Assembly (NCBI GenBank): GCA_009602725.1 | Contig: WELB01000095.1 | Coordinates: 412,294-428,436 of the forward strand | DNA length: 16,143 nucleotides | Origin: Spirogloea muscicola | Lineage: Eukaryota; Streptophyta; Zygnematophyceae; Spirogloeales; Spirogloeaceae | Direction of reading: 5' to 3' | Shown: positions 1-8,298 of the stretch, piece by piece | Layout of the letters: each line of letters begins with the position of its first letter | How positions within the stretch are numbered: the first letter of the stretch is position 1 | Notes under the pieces: model-generated | The model's database searches: none | Seen by the model: the letters and a program-made list of their open reading frames with translations, nothing else | What the model was told of the DNA's origin: nothing | Translations under genes and position numbers: made by a program

Positions 1-60
1 CGCCGCGCCGTCCGCGGCCGCGCCCGCCGCCGCCCGCCACGGCCGCCCCCCCGCCGAGAG
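1..60. other. GC-rich low-complexity segment at window edge
   Basis: The first 60 bases are almost pure G and C, with runs of CCG, CGC and a poly-C stretch. The composition resembles the alanine/arginine-rich first exons and CCG-rich leaders elsewhere in this window (8080-8580, 15560-15950), so it could be the edge of a neighbouring gene. It is too short to choose a frame or strand. Confidence 0.4.
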
Positions 61-164
61 ATGGACCCTACAAGGTCGGAAGGCGCCAAAACCCCACAGC
101 TGTGGGGAGATCACGGCGAGACCACAGTGGCTGGGGCGCCTGTGGGCCCTACAGACCTTGTTCA

Positions 165-215
165 ATGCTCCTGGGCTGCCTTTCTCCAGCCCTACGCCCC
201 TTTGGCAGAGCTCAG
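165..215 (+). repeat. Hairpin repeat copy 1 (partial)
   Basis: The hairpin core is at 173-192, pairing GGGCTG with CAGCCC. It is preceded by ACCTTGTTCA and followed by a degraded tail around AGAGCTCAGTTC. The upstream box is poorly conserved. A short stretch at 77-92 may be the remains of a reverse copy. Confidence 0.5.
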
Positions 216-395
216 TTCTTTTGACGTCTGAAAGACCGAAAACTGCCAGAAAGAATTAGCCACGAAAACTGCTCTCCGCTCGCTGGACTCTCACTGTGCC
301 TCCGATCAGCAAGTGCGGGACAGCTACACGGCAAACCAGAAGAACGTGACCAGAGGAACCAGAAGAAAGAGAGAAGAACCAGAGGGAATGCTGAA

Positions 396-480
396 GAAGG
401 CTCGCCCATAGAGAAAGAAGAAGGCTCGCCCATAGAGAAAGAGGGGCTGGCAAAGCCAGCCCAAAAAGAATGGACAATGT
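396..480 (-). repeat. Hairpin repeat copy 2, with duplicated tail
   Basis: The core at 444-462 is a perfect 8-bp stem (GGGCTGGC with GCCAGCCC) and a 3-base loop. The tail (on this strand CTCGCCCATAGAG) occurs twice in tandem at 396-419 and 420-443, with a 24-base period and one difference. The T-rich arm lies at 463-480. Confidence 0.75.
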
Positions 481-569
481 CCAAAGCCGAAGAATGAGAT
501 GCCGAGGAAGGACTCCTCTGCTGAGGCCGGACGAGGCGGCTCTTCTCTGCTCGTAGCTGCTCAGCGTTT

Positions 570-680
570 TTGGCCCCTTCGAACCTTTGTCATTCTTTTC
601 GGGCTGGCTTTCTACAGCCCCCATTGGGAGTGCCACTTCTCTCTGCGGCTGCTTAGCAGGGTTACTGAGTATTTCGTAGC
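570..680 (+). repeat. Hairpin repeat copy 3
   Basis: All parts are recognisable: the box GGCCCCTTCGAACC at 572-585, CATTCTTTTC, the core at 601-620 and the tail GGGAGTGCCACTT at 626-638. The following 40 bases (GGCTGCTTAGCAGGGTTACT) recur as a diverged reverse version near 2735-2760, which suggests the full unit may be longer than 100 bp. Confidence 0.75.
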
Positions 681-716
681 TGCTTGATTCAATGTGTGCC
701 AGCTTTAGCGCTTTCC

Positions 717-795
717 CTGGCCCCTTCCGAACTTTGTTTTTTCTTTTTTCTGGGCTGGCCTCTCCCAGCCACCGCCCTCTCCTGGAAGCGTCTTT
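717..795 (+). repeat. Hairpin repeat copy 4
   Basis: It carries GGCCCCTTCCGAAC, a T-rich arm, the core at 752-770 (GGGCTGG with CCAGCC) and a diverged tail. Confidence 0.7.
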
Positions 796-849
796 CTCTT
801 CTCTCAGGGGCCAGCGGCTGGAGACGGGCCCCCGAGCTCCGAGGCTGAC

Positions 850-1045
850 TCGGGTGGGCCCTTGATGGCCTTGATTTCGTGCTCTGACTTGCGGCCCGTC
901 CCGCTGCTGCCGTGGCCCTCTGCAGCCCGGGCGTCCGATGCGCGCCCGCCATCGGACGGCTCGCGTCGCAAAAGCGCAGGTCATCCGCGACCTAGAGGCA
1001 CTGGCGGCTATGAGCACACATCCGTAGTGGTCCAGTTGCGTAGCT
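850..1045. other. Unassigned sequence between repeat copies
   Basis: This roughly 200-bp GC-rich block has no hairpin core and separates repeat copies 4 and 5. Both strands are open over most of it in some frame, but none of the translations resembles a protein I know. It could be a captured gene fragment or host DNA between insertions. Confidence 0.4.
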
Positions 1046-1065
1046 GAGTGGTCCTGTCGCTTTTT

Positions 1066-1125
1066 TCCGGCCCCTTCGGAACTTGTCAGGCTGGTGTTTT
1101 TACAGCCCTCGCCCCCGTTGACGAG
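1066..1125 (+). repeat. Hairpin repeat copy 5 (short)
   Basis: It has GGCCCCTTCGGAAC at 1069-1082 and a weak core (GGCTGG with ACAGCC) at 1089-1108. The CATTCTTTT arm is missing, so this copy looks internally deleted. Confidence 0.6.
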
Positions 1126-1139
1126 CTTGCTTAACCTTA

Positions 1140-1265
1140 GGCCCCTTCGGATTTCTCCCCTTTTGGCCCCTTTGAACCTTTGATCTTTTCGGGCTGGCTT
1201 TTCCCAGCTTTTCCCAGAGTGATTTGCAGCTGCTTTCTTTCTTTGTGTGCTTTGTTTTCTTAGCG
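1140..1265 (+). repeat. Hairpin repeat copy 6 (partly doubled)
   Basis: Two upstream boxes occur in a row, GGCCCCTTCGG near 1140 and GGCCCCTTTGAACC at 1165-1178. They are followed by the core at 1191-1208 and a duplicated TTTTCCCAG. The core is one arm short of a perfect hairpin. Confidence 0.65.
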
Positions 1266-1269
1266 CTTC

Positions 1270-1420
1270 CTCTGGCCCCCCCCCTTCTCGTACTTTGTTC
1301 ATTCTTTTTTGGGCTGGCTTTTCCAGCCCCTATCCTCAATGGGCGAGCCCCCTCTCTTTTCCCACCCCTTGCCCCCATGGGGAGAGCCACTTCATGGGGA
1401 GAGCCACTTCTTCGTTTAGG
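1270..1420 (+). repeat. Hairpin repeat copy 7, with duplicated tail
   Basis: The core at 1311-1329 is a 7-bp stem. The stretch TATCCTCAATGGGCGAGCCC after it is shared almost exactly with reverse copy 8 at 2581-2603. The tail CATGGGGAGAGCCACTT is duplicated exactly at 1376-1392 and 1393-1409 (17-base period). It appears to end near TTTAGGGAA (1416-1424), similar to the TTAGGGAAGAA edge of copy 8. Confidence 0.75.
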
Positions 1421-1542
1421 GAACAATGTTTGCCTGAACAATGTATTGGCTTGAATTGGCCTCCCCTTTCAATTCATGCGCCCCGCGCGCCTTCTCTCCT
1501 TAGGGAAGAATGGAGAGTGTATTAAGAGATGGAGGGCCATGT

Positions 1543-1573
1543 GTGGCCAAGTACAAAGGTAAGCACATTGACA
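1543..1573 (+). repeat. 31-bp dispersed repeat, copy A
   Basis: This segment matches the reverse complement of 3332-3362 at 28 of 31 positions; both contain AAGCACATTGACA. Its origin is unknown. The flanking sequences at the two sites show little further similarity. Confidence 0.6.
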
Positions 1574-1689
1574 AACGTACGTCACCCTGCTGCTAAGCTG
1601 ACCCGCTCAGTAACCACGAGTCAGCACATAGAGGTCACTAACTGATGCCCGAATAACGGACGGCACTTGACAACCTCTAGAGCTACCAG

Positions 1690-2562
1690 CTAAGGCTCGA
1701 CCAGCTTTTTGATGCAATGCATGAGCCTGAGCTCGCTGCAGACAATCTGATACTCAACGACGCAAGAACGACAAGAAGGCTGCCGGCATGCCCAGCTGAG
1801 CTGGAAGCATATCCTCACGACGTGCATATCCCAAGCTTGCAATCTTCTCCAGCAAAGTGTGAAAGCGAGGGCCCATGCAGCCGAATGTGTCGATGGCCGC
1901 CGGTAGGAGATGATCGCTGTGGGGGTAGTCAGAGTAGTGTCGGAGCTTTCTCTGCTCAGCACCTCCCACCGCGTGGTCAGAAATATGTGTCGAAGCGGAA
2001 CTCTTGTATGCCTCTGTCACCACCACGTCAACCTAAGGCTCGTGGGCCTCCGCCAGGTTGTACACCCACAATGTCCAGGGTGCGACGGTGATGACGTCCC
2101 TGGGAATCCGTGGTGATGGGCATTACATTGCTCACTTCCACGATGGCGCGGTAGCCGGCGTCGCGCATCAAGCCTGCCAGGGCGTCCCGTAGGAGATTGT
2201 GGACGCCAACCACCTCAGGGCCTGTGGGACACCGCAGCATGTGGGTGGCAAGGTCTCCACCCTCCGCACGGAAGCCGCACTCACATTGAATCACTCCAAT
2301 TAGGCAGGTCGGGGGCAGGCCCAGGAACAGCTGGAGAAGCGTCCGGAATGCTTCAGGGCTAATTCTGAAGGCGTTGTGAATTGCGTGTGTGGTGAGCCAA
2401 TCCGTTGCCCCAGGCGTTGCCAACGATGTGAGACGTGCCAGACTCCTTGGATTGGTATTGATATCCGGCATCGTCCTCAACGACTTGCGGCGCTCGTCCT
2501 CAACTGCAGCAACGAGCCTGGCCTGTGCCGCTTTGTCTGGTGCTTGGGCCAGCGCCAGCTTA
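1690..2562 (-). pseudogene. Broken C-terminal fragment of a retroelement protein
   Basis: On the minus strand an open frame ending at 2028 encodes a region typical of the C-terminal part of reverse-transcriptase proteins in eukaryotic non-LTR-type elements: an R-L...WL...F-R...LGLP stretch, then a zinc-knuckle-like C-x-C-x11-H-x3-C (codons at 2231-2287), then RRTLDIV, reminiscent of the [R/K]PDI motif of restriction-like endonucleases. The same protein plainly continues in the neighbouring frame (VDVVVTEAY, then KLRHYSDYP and a conserved FGCMG stretch) down to about 1754, and in a third frame to 1690. One frameshift plus a stop near 2030, and a second frameshift near 1760, break it. No reverse-transcriptase palm motif is present, so this is a 5'-truncated dead copy. 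Assignment to a clade is not possible from this piece. Confidence 0.7.
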
Positions 2563-2662
2563 GGGAAGAAAAAAGAAAGAAAGGGCTCGCCCATTGAGGA
2601 TATGGGCTGGAACAGCCAGCCCAAGAAAAAGAATGAACACAGTTCAAGAAGGGGGCTAATCG
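2560..2662 (-). repeat. Hairpin repeat copy 8
   Basis: The core at 2604-2622 is a 7-bp stem (GGGCTGG with CCAGCCC). The B-box-like end AGTTCAAGAAGGGGG is at 2640-2654 and the tail GGGCTCGCCCATTGAGG at 2583-2599. It abuts the upstream end of the retroelement fragment, and the fragment's open frame runs straight through it. Confidence 0.75.
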
Positions 2663-2784
2663 AAGCACTTAGGTGAAGCACTAAAGAAAGACAAGCACAC
2701 AAGAAGAAACACAGCAGCTACTAATCACTCAGTAACCCCTGCTAAGCAGTCGCAGGTCAGAGAGACTATGCTCCTGGAAGTATG

Positions 2785-2822
2785 TGAAGGGTCTTTCTTG
2801 TAGGGAAGGGTCTTTCTTGTAG
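2785..2822 (+). repeat. Tandem pair, about 18 bp
   Basis: GAAGGGTCTTTCTTGTAG occurs twice with a 20-base period, at 2785-2802 and 2805-2822. Confidence 0.7.
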
Positions 2823-2857
2823 CGCTGGCGTTCTCACTCGCCGCCTGGGACCTAGGA

Positions 2858-2950
2858 CCTTGACGATTCGATTCGGGCTGGCTTTTCACAGCCCTTGCCT
2901 CCTTCGGGAGAGTCAATTCTCTCGCCCCTTCGGAAGAGCTTTACTTTTTT
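2858..2950 (+). repeat. Hairpin repeat copy 9
   Basis: The core is at 2875-2894 (GGGCTG with CAGCCC) and the tail includes TTCGGGAGAGTCAATTCTC. A further CGCCCCTTCGGAAGAGC follows at 2923-2939 and may be the start of another truncated copy. Confidence 0.65.
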
Positions 2951-3147
2951 CCGATCATCTCCAGTAGTCCCCCGGCATACCAACTCACGTAGTGGAGGAT
3001 CTGCGTGAACGACTGCAGACATTGTTGCCCCCCCTCCCCTCCCTCTCCATGCAGATTCGAAGTTGGCGTTGACAAATTTCACTAGCTGCATCGGCCAATG
3101 GCCGCCGCCGCAGGGCCCGGCGCAGCCCTTGTGATAGCTATGAAAGG

Positions 3148-3222
3148 AAGTGGCTCTCTCGATGGGGACAAGGGCTGTGGAAGGCCAGCCCGAAGAAGTG
3201 ACAAGGTTTGAAGGGGCCAAAA
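3148..3222 (-). repeat. Hairpin repeat copy 10
   Basis: The core is at 3172-3191 (GGGCTG with CAGCCC). On the plus strand GTGGCTCTCTCGATGGGG (from 3160) resembles a pol III A box, and GGTTTGAAGGGGCC (3205-3218) resembles a B box about 45 bases further on, a tRNA-like spacing. That reading is inference. Confidence 0.7.
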
Positions 3223-4437
3223 TCGTGTTTCACAACTGGGGTAGGATGGACCACTCAATAACCATTAGTGTAGGCTACACACGTGCTGATCTCGTGGATT
3301 TTGGGCCGGTCCGCAGTGCAGCTTGTGCATCTGTCAATGTGCTTGCCTTCATACTTGGCCACTCCATCACCCAATTCGCTCCACCTCTTAGCAGCACGCG
3401 ACTTACTTGCCTTCGTACCAGCCCACTCTAGCCCTCCTTCACTAGACATGCATCTGGCCGGCGGCCTCCTCGCCCCCCGCCTGGCCTCCCTCTCTAACCT
3501 CGGCCGCCTTGCCCATCTGCGATTGAGTGCAGTTGCTGCCAATCCCCTCCCAGCCGCAGCCGAGCCGCCCTTCTACCGCGAACGGGGCGGCCCCTCTCGG
3601 TCATTGTTCAGTCATGTCTGGGCTTAGCACAGCCATCGCCCTCTTTAGAAGAGCTACTTCTTCTCGCGTAGTCGTCTGCAAGCGTGGGACGGCCCAATTT
3701 AGTCGTGGTGATCATTGCAAGCCACTGCAGTCAGTCATGACTTGAAAGGCGGCCATAAAGGGCGCGGCCAACTGTTCCGCTTTCCAAAGAGGGTCAGAGG
3801 TTGCCCAGTCCCCCTCTTTAGCTCCTGGAAAGACGACCCCTCGCTGATCTAGTTGACTCCCCTTGCCTCGCTTCGCCTCATTCATGTTGGTCCTGGCATC
3901 TCAGCAACTGCCCCTTTCTGGGATGCCAGCTGCCACTTGCATGCACAGCGCTTAGCCCAAGTGCGCCAACTAGTGTATAAGGGTGTCATATCGGACCTGC
4001 TACCTGTAAAGGAGAGTATAATGCACTCGAACGTGGTTGCAGTCAGCACACACATCTTTGTCAGGGCGCTGCAGCGCCCCTTGTTCGAAGTGATAGCACC
4101 AGTGCAAACACATGCGCTTGCGCCTTGATTGATACTGTCTTGGCGTAACAACAACAGCTGTATGTCTGTCTGCTCAGCTCTGCTAAACCTCCATCCATCC
4201 ATGCGAGGAACTTCAATTCTACTTCTTGCCAATGACTGTGATGCAGGAATTGCATAATGCTCTTGACGCCCTCCTTCTGCAGCAATGGCAGCCCTCATCA
4301 GCTTCTTTCCAAGTTGACATTTAAGTGAAGCTCCATGCATGACAAAGCTTGTCAAAGGATGAGACACGAGTGCCACTTGGGACTCGGTTCTCACATGGCA
4401 GCAGCACACCCTTGTCTTATGAGCCGATGAAGCCCAG
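3223..4437. other. Unassigned region, no gene recognised
   Basis: About 1.2 kb without a supportable gene. It includes a degraded hairpin-repeat copy near 3619-3655 (GGGCT paired with AGCC at 3620-3634, tail GAGCTACTTC). It also has a C-rich block at 3430-3600 with the look of a first exon (from the ATG at 3448, residues rich in L, A, R and S), but with no following exon that I can join. Short open frames at 3853-4128 (plus) and 3882-4409 (minus) show no recognisable family. Confidence 0.4.
3332..3362 (-). repeat. 31-bp dispersed repeat, copy B
   Basis: This is the reverse-complement partner of 1543-1573 (28 of 31 identical). On the minus strand it lies in a short open frame (3255-3542) whose local translation reads GVAKYEGKHIDR. 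I do not recognise a protein from it. Confidence 0.6.
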
Positions 4438-4736
4438 GAAATCTTTCGCGCCGTGAGGAGTCATTGGATGGCGAAGTGGCAGAGTACACAGATGTATCAA
4501 CCCACTCCAAGTTGTAAGGGCATGGCTTCGTCAGCCAGCAGATTGCTCCTTGCTTCCTTCACACATCACAGTATGTGTAGGAGGGAGGCCAAGGCAGGGT
4601 GTTCGGAACAGCTGCTCATCTCGTCCACCTTCGAGATATTCCTGGCATTGGAGCGCCCACCAAGTTTTGCTCAGTGGCTGGTGAGTACATACTGCAACAG
4701 TTGATGACGAATGAGGAGCAGAGGGTGTGCACGTAA
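4438..4736 (+). CDS. Candidate last two exons of an unidentified gene
   Basis: Two open segments join in frame. The first, 4438-4510, follows an acceptor CCCAG and ends AA before GTTGTAAG; it encodes ...REESLDGEVAEYTDVSTHS. The second, 4598-4736, follows the acceptor AAGGCAG and encodes 45 residues including HLRDIPGIGAPTKF and EYILQQLMTNEEQ before TAA at 4734-4736. The split codon AA+G gives lysine. The composition looks like real protein and unlike the surrounding noncoding DNA, but I do not recognise the family. Upstream exons were not found, so it may be a remnant. If real, it converges on the Der gene with about 350 bp between stop codons. Confidence 0.35.
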
Positions 4737-5088
4737 GACCTAAGTTCAACACCAAGCTCCTGTCTGCTGGTAGGCCTCTGCAACAAAGCAGCTCCACAGA
4801 TGCCTTTGCAGGGGAGTGTGTGCACTGTAGTTGGATTACAGACTCCGCATTATCACTGTCACTGAAAGTCCTACTACGGGGTAGGCCTCTGCGACTACAG
4901 AAGCAGCTCCTTACCCATCAGGATTGCCTGCGCCGGTCTCCATTATCCACCATCGATGATGGACTGGCGAATTCAAGCACGCTCCGCTTACAATCAAGAT
5001 TGCACGTTAAGAAGCTGCCACAATCCCTTGTTGCTGACATCCTTCCATGTAATTTATGCAGTAAGTGGCACATCTTAATCAATTGCCT
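4737..5088. other. Der 3' flank, no gene seen
   Basis: This stretch should hold the Der 3' untranslated region on the minus strand. TGTAA, the common green-algal polyadenylation signal, occurs on the minus strand at 4988-4992, about 97 bases past the stop, and again at 4836-4840. A small imperfect duplication built on GTAGGCCTCTGC...GCAGCTCC is present at 4770-4794 and 4881-4910. Confidence 0.35.
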
Positions 5089-8000
5089 TTAGGCCTTCGC
5101 TTGTTGACGCTGGAGTACCCGAACAGGTACGCCACCGAGGTCAAAGTCCTCCCTTAAGGCAGAGGCCATGGACCGAAGCTCCGTGGAGGCAAGGTCACTG
5201 CTGCCGGTGATGAACGCCACGAATGTGGGCGGGCGGGCCTTCACCTGAGTCAGGTAGCGGATTCTTGCCGCATGGCCTTGTGACGCAGAAGTCCGGGCTG
5301 TAATCTGATGGCAAAAATGACATATACCCACTTAGAACACGTCAAGGAGATGCAGCTGCGACACGTGTTCCCTGCATGATGTCCGCCGTACGTACGGCAA
5401 CTCTGAGCTACTACTCTCCAAGGCATGTTATGCAAGTGGAGCTGGTCGAATTGCAGGCTGGCAGATACGCACTATTGCAGTAGCTGGCAATGTATGGTAG
5501 GGGAAAAATATCAGAATTTAGCCACTATCTGCACAGATGTATTTGACAAGGCTACAGCCTGCTGAGGTAAAATGACAGACTCAAGGGGATGTCATGAATG
5601 CCTTTCAGCTGAATGTAAAAGAACAAGTGGCACACCTTGAGCAACCAGCGATTCAATCGAGACGTAGGTAGGCGAGTGCACCACCTCTCATAGGCCCGGA
5701 TGATGGCGGGCATCAGCTTGTTCTGGCCGGCACCGGTTTTGGCGGACAAGTACACAATGGGGATGCCAGCCACCTGCCAGGCTCATCGCTTGATGCTCCA
5801 ATTAATGACCGTTTCTGCTTATGGCCTTGCCATAAGCTTGATCATAGCAGAATTAGCAAGGTGAGGCAGACCTCAAAACTTCTGGCCTCTTGATTGAAGC
5901 TCACAATTCAGCTTGACCCTGGGAACCGAGATGATGACTGAATTCTCTATACCTGCGGAAGTGCAGCTTCGACCTCCTGTGGCACAGCCTTCACCAGCAA
6001 TTTTCTTGCAGCTGCCTGCTCCACGGGGGCAAGGGCGTCCATCTTGTTTACAGCTATCACGAGCACCCGGCCCTCCTGTGTTGCCCACCTGGCGAGAGCA
6101 ACCTCTGCCCGCTTCAGGGCCCTCCTTGCCGCCATTATCTGGCAAGCAAGGTGCAATGCAGTGCCCATCAGAACAAGGACAAATCGAGACTTGGCACCAC
6201 ACTGCTAGAAGGACTGGCACAAAGAGCAAAACCCCCTGTTGTTGGTAAAGAGGCAGAACCTAGCTCCAATCTAGATCTTCAGATGGCAAGAAGCAGTGGT
6301 CTTGCCTCCACTGCGTCCAGAACCAAGAGCACAACATGTGCGCGCAGCAGGCTGCGCTTGGCATCCATGGCCGCTAGTGATGTAGCTTTGTCCGTCAGGC
6401 GCGCTCGCTGCATCCACCCTGCCGTGTCAACCTGCCCCAGCGAGCATGCTAATCATCATCCAGGTGCAAGCATGTCACATGGCTGCTCTGCAGGTACCAG
6501 AGACAGAAGAACCAATGGATGGCGAATTTTCCACCACAAGTCTTCCCATCAGGATGCAAATATAGAACTTACACAGTCAACCTTTCAACCAGAAGCCATT
6601 AAGGTGAGCAAGTGGTGAGGCAGATTGACTGAGCACCATTTCAAGCACTTTGAGAATCTGACAGCTACTCACCAGCCAGATGGGCAGGCCTTGGTGCTCA
6701 AAGTGGAGACGGACGGCATCGCGTGTGAGGCCACGCTCAGGTCCAGTGAGCACGCGCTCCTCACCCAGCATGCAGTTCACAAGCGTCGACTTGCCCACAT
6801 TGGTGAGGCCCGCCACTGCGAGCTGGAGCGGCAGCTTCTGAGCAGCTGCAGTGAGGCCCTCGGCTTTCATGGCTCCACCCTCCACCTTCTCATCGTCCTC
6901 GTCAGTGGCACCGCCGGCGGCCTCGTTGACATCAACATTATCGCCCAGAGCTCCTGTTGAAGTAGACACAGCAGGACGTGGCGTGACTCTTAGCAATCAA
7001 AATCGCGTCTTGGAGTGAAAGATGTGGCTGGCCACATGCGCCCAGGAAAGCCCTGACAGTCTGCAAGCGGTGGACTGACACAGGCAGTCTCTGGGTTAGC
7101 GCAACCTCCGTCCACAGCCTCCAGCTGCTTGCGCTCGGCCGCCTCCAGAACGTTGGCGAGGTGCTCGTGAAGGTCACCAAGGCCCTCCCGTGTTTCAGCC
7201 GAGATTGCTAGCGGCTCCCCAAGGCCCAGAGCATGCGCCTCGCCAACCGCCGCCAGGATGGCATTGCCAAAGCCCTCGGCCTTGTTGACCACCGCAACGA
7301 GGTGCATGCTGGGGCGCGCATTGCAGCGCAGCCAGGCGGCCACCTCCATGTCGGCTGGCAGCACACCGGTCCTGAAAAGGTTGCATGAACAGCTGTATCA
7401 CAAAGGCAGTAGCAGCAGTAGCACAGGCGGCGGTGCCATGCAGTGCGGCAGCAGCCAGCACTCACCTGCCATCGACAAGGAGGAGCGCAGCGGCACAACT
7501 GTGGAGGGTGCTCCTGGTGAGTGTTGCGCCGCGAGAGAGCACACTGCCGGGCTCGGCCGTCGGCTCCAAGCCAGCAGTGTCAAGCACGCGGAAGTGGAGG
7601 CCGCCCAGCATTGCGACGCCCTCGCGGACATCCCTCGTCACATGCCCGCCGGGCGTGTCGGTCACCAGAGCCTCCCGCCGGCGTGTCAGCCTGCAGGTAA
7701 GCGACTGTAGCGGGTCTTCAGGTGACTTCAGTGAGCAGGCTTCGAGTGAAGGTTCGAGAGCAGGGCTTGAGATTTGGGTCGGGCTTGATTAAGTGCTGTG
7801 AAATGGTCAGACTTTGCTCATCAGATGATAAATATGGTGTCAGAGCTTTGCCTCCGGAGGTGGACCACCGTACCAATTCAGATGGTGCAGGCCAAGAGGA
7901 GAGCAGGCAGGCAGGCTGAGTTGTGGGCTGCGAGCCCACAGCCTGAGCAGGCGGCAGAGGGGGGCGCATGGCAGGGGTACAAGGTGCTGGGCGTAGCCCA

Positions 8001-8298
8001 GACTGCCGCACCTGTTGAACAGCGTGGACTTCCCGACGTTGGGGCGGCCCACCAGCGCGACCGCCGGCAGCGCCGCCTGTGCGCGCCGCCGCTGCTGCTC
8101 CGCCGCCCACGAGCTGCGGGGCAAGCCCCCACCTGGCTCGGCTGCCACGTTCTGGCCTCCCGTCTCAGCGGCAAGCTCGCCGCGCTGCCCTTTCGCCGAC
8201 GCGCCTCTGCTCTTCGACGTCGTCGCCACTGCCGTTGCCGCCGATCGCAGCAATGCTGGCGAGAGCGCGGCCAGCGAGCGGCGTGGCAGCTGCTGCAT
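5089..8298 (-). CDS. Organelle-targeted GTPase Der (EngA), eight exons
   Basis: Der/EngA has two tandem Era-like GTPase domains and a C-terminal KH-like domain; in bacteria and plastids it serves large-subunit ribosome assembly. My exon model (coding order) is 8298-8012, 7690-7466, 7371-7106, 6953-6673, 6431-6306, 6138-5953, 5773-5636, 5304-5089: 1725 nt, 574 aa, all phases consistent. Domain 1 shows G1 GRPNVGKS (84-91), G2 HVTRD, G3 DTAG (133-136), G4 NKAE (200-203) and G5 SA (228-229). Domain 2 shows G1 GLTNVGKS (308-315), G2 GLTRD, G3 DTAG (355-358), G4 NKMD (426-429) and G5 SAK (467-469). The KH-like end contains TQVKARPPTF and FDLGGVPVRV. The Glu in the first G4, from memory, matches cyanobacterial and plant plastid Der. 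The ATG at 8298 is the most upstream in its frame and opens an Arg/Ser/Ala/Leu-rich leader like a transit peptide. The exon 3/4 junction (donor GTTGCG) is the least certain. Intron 5 uses a GC donor. Confidence 0.93.

Larger units (their letters stand above)
60..3660. repeat. Cluster of short hairpin repeats in both orientations
   Basis: This 3.6-kb stretch carries at least ten diverged copies of one repeat, roughly 80-120 bp long. In the forward sense a copy reads: a box like GGCCCCTTCGAACC, a T-rich stretch containing CATTCTTTT, a hairpin core of the form GGGCTGGCTTTTCCAGCCC, then a tail like ATGGGGAGAGCCACTTC. Clear cores lie at 173-192, 601-620, 752-770, 1089-1108, 1191-1208, 1311-1329 and 2875-2894 (forward) and at 444-462, 2604-2622 and 3172-3191 (reverse). 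The reverse complement of the first box, GGTTCGAAGGGGCC, resembles an RNA polymerase III B box, which would fit a SINE-like element; that part is inference. No intact gene lies inside the cluster. Confidence 0.75.

Noticed and set aside
256-1302. 348-residue open frame on the minus strand
   Set aside because: It runs through five hairpin-repeat copies and its translation is made of repeat-derived segments with no recognisable domain; GC-rich repeats lack stops by composition.
60-3660. CRISPR-like array
   Set aside because: The repeats are diverged, occur in both orientations, are unevenly spaced and contain hairpins; the genome is intron-bearing and eukaryotic.
3853-4128. 91-residue plus-strand frame with LHAQRLAQVRQLVYKGV
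   Set aside because: The local stretch looks protein-like, but no splice-compatible continuation or family could be recognised. It might be a retroelement or gene remnant.
3882-4409. 175-residue minus-strand frame
   Set aside because: It has no recognisable motif, no matching neighbour exon and unremarkable composition; probably chance.
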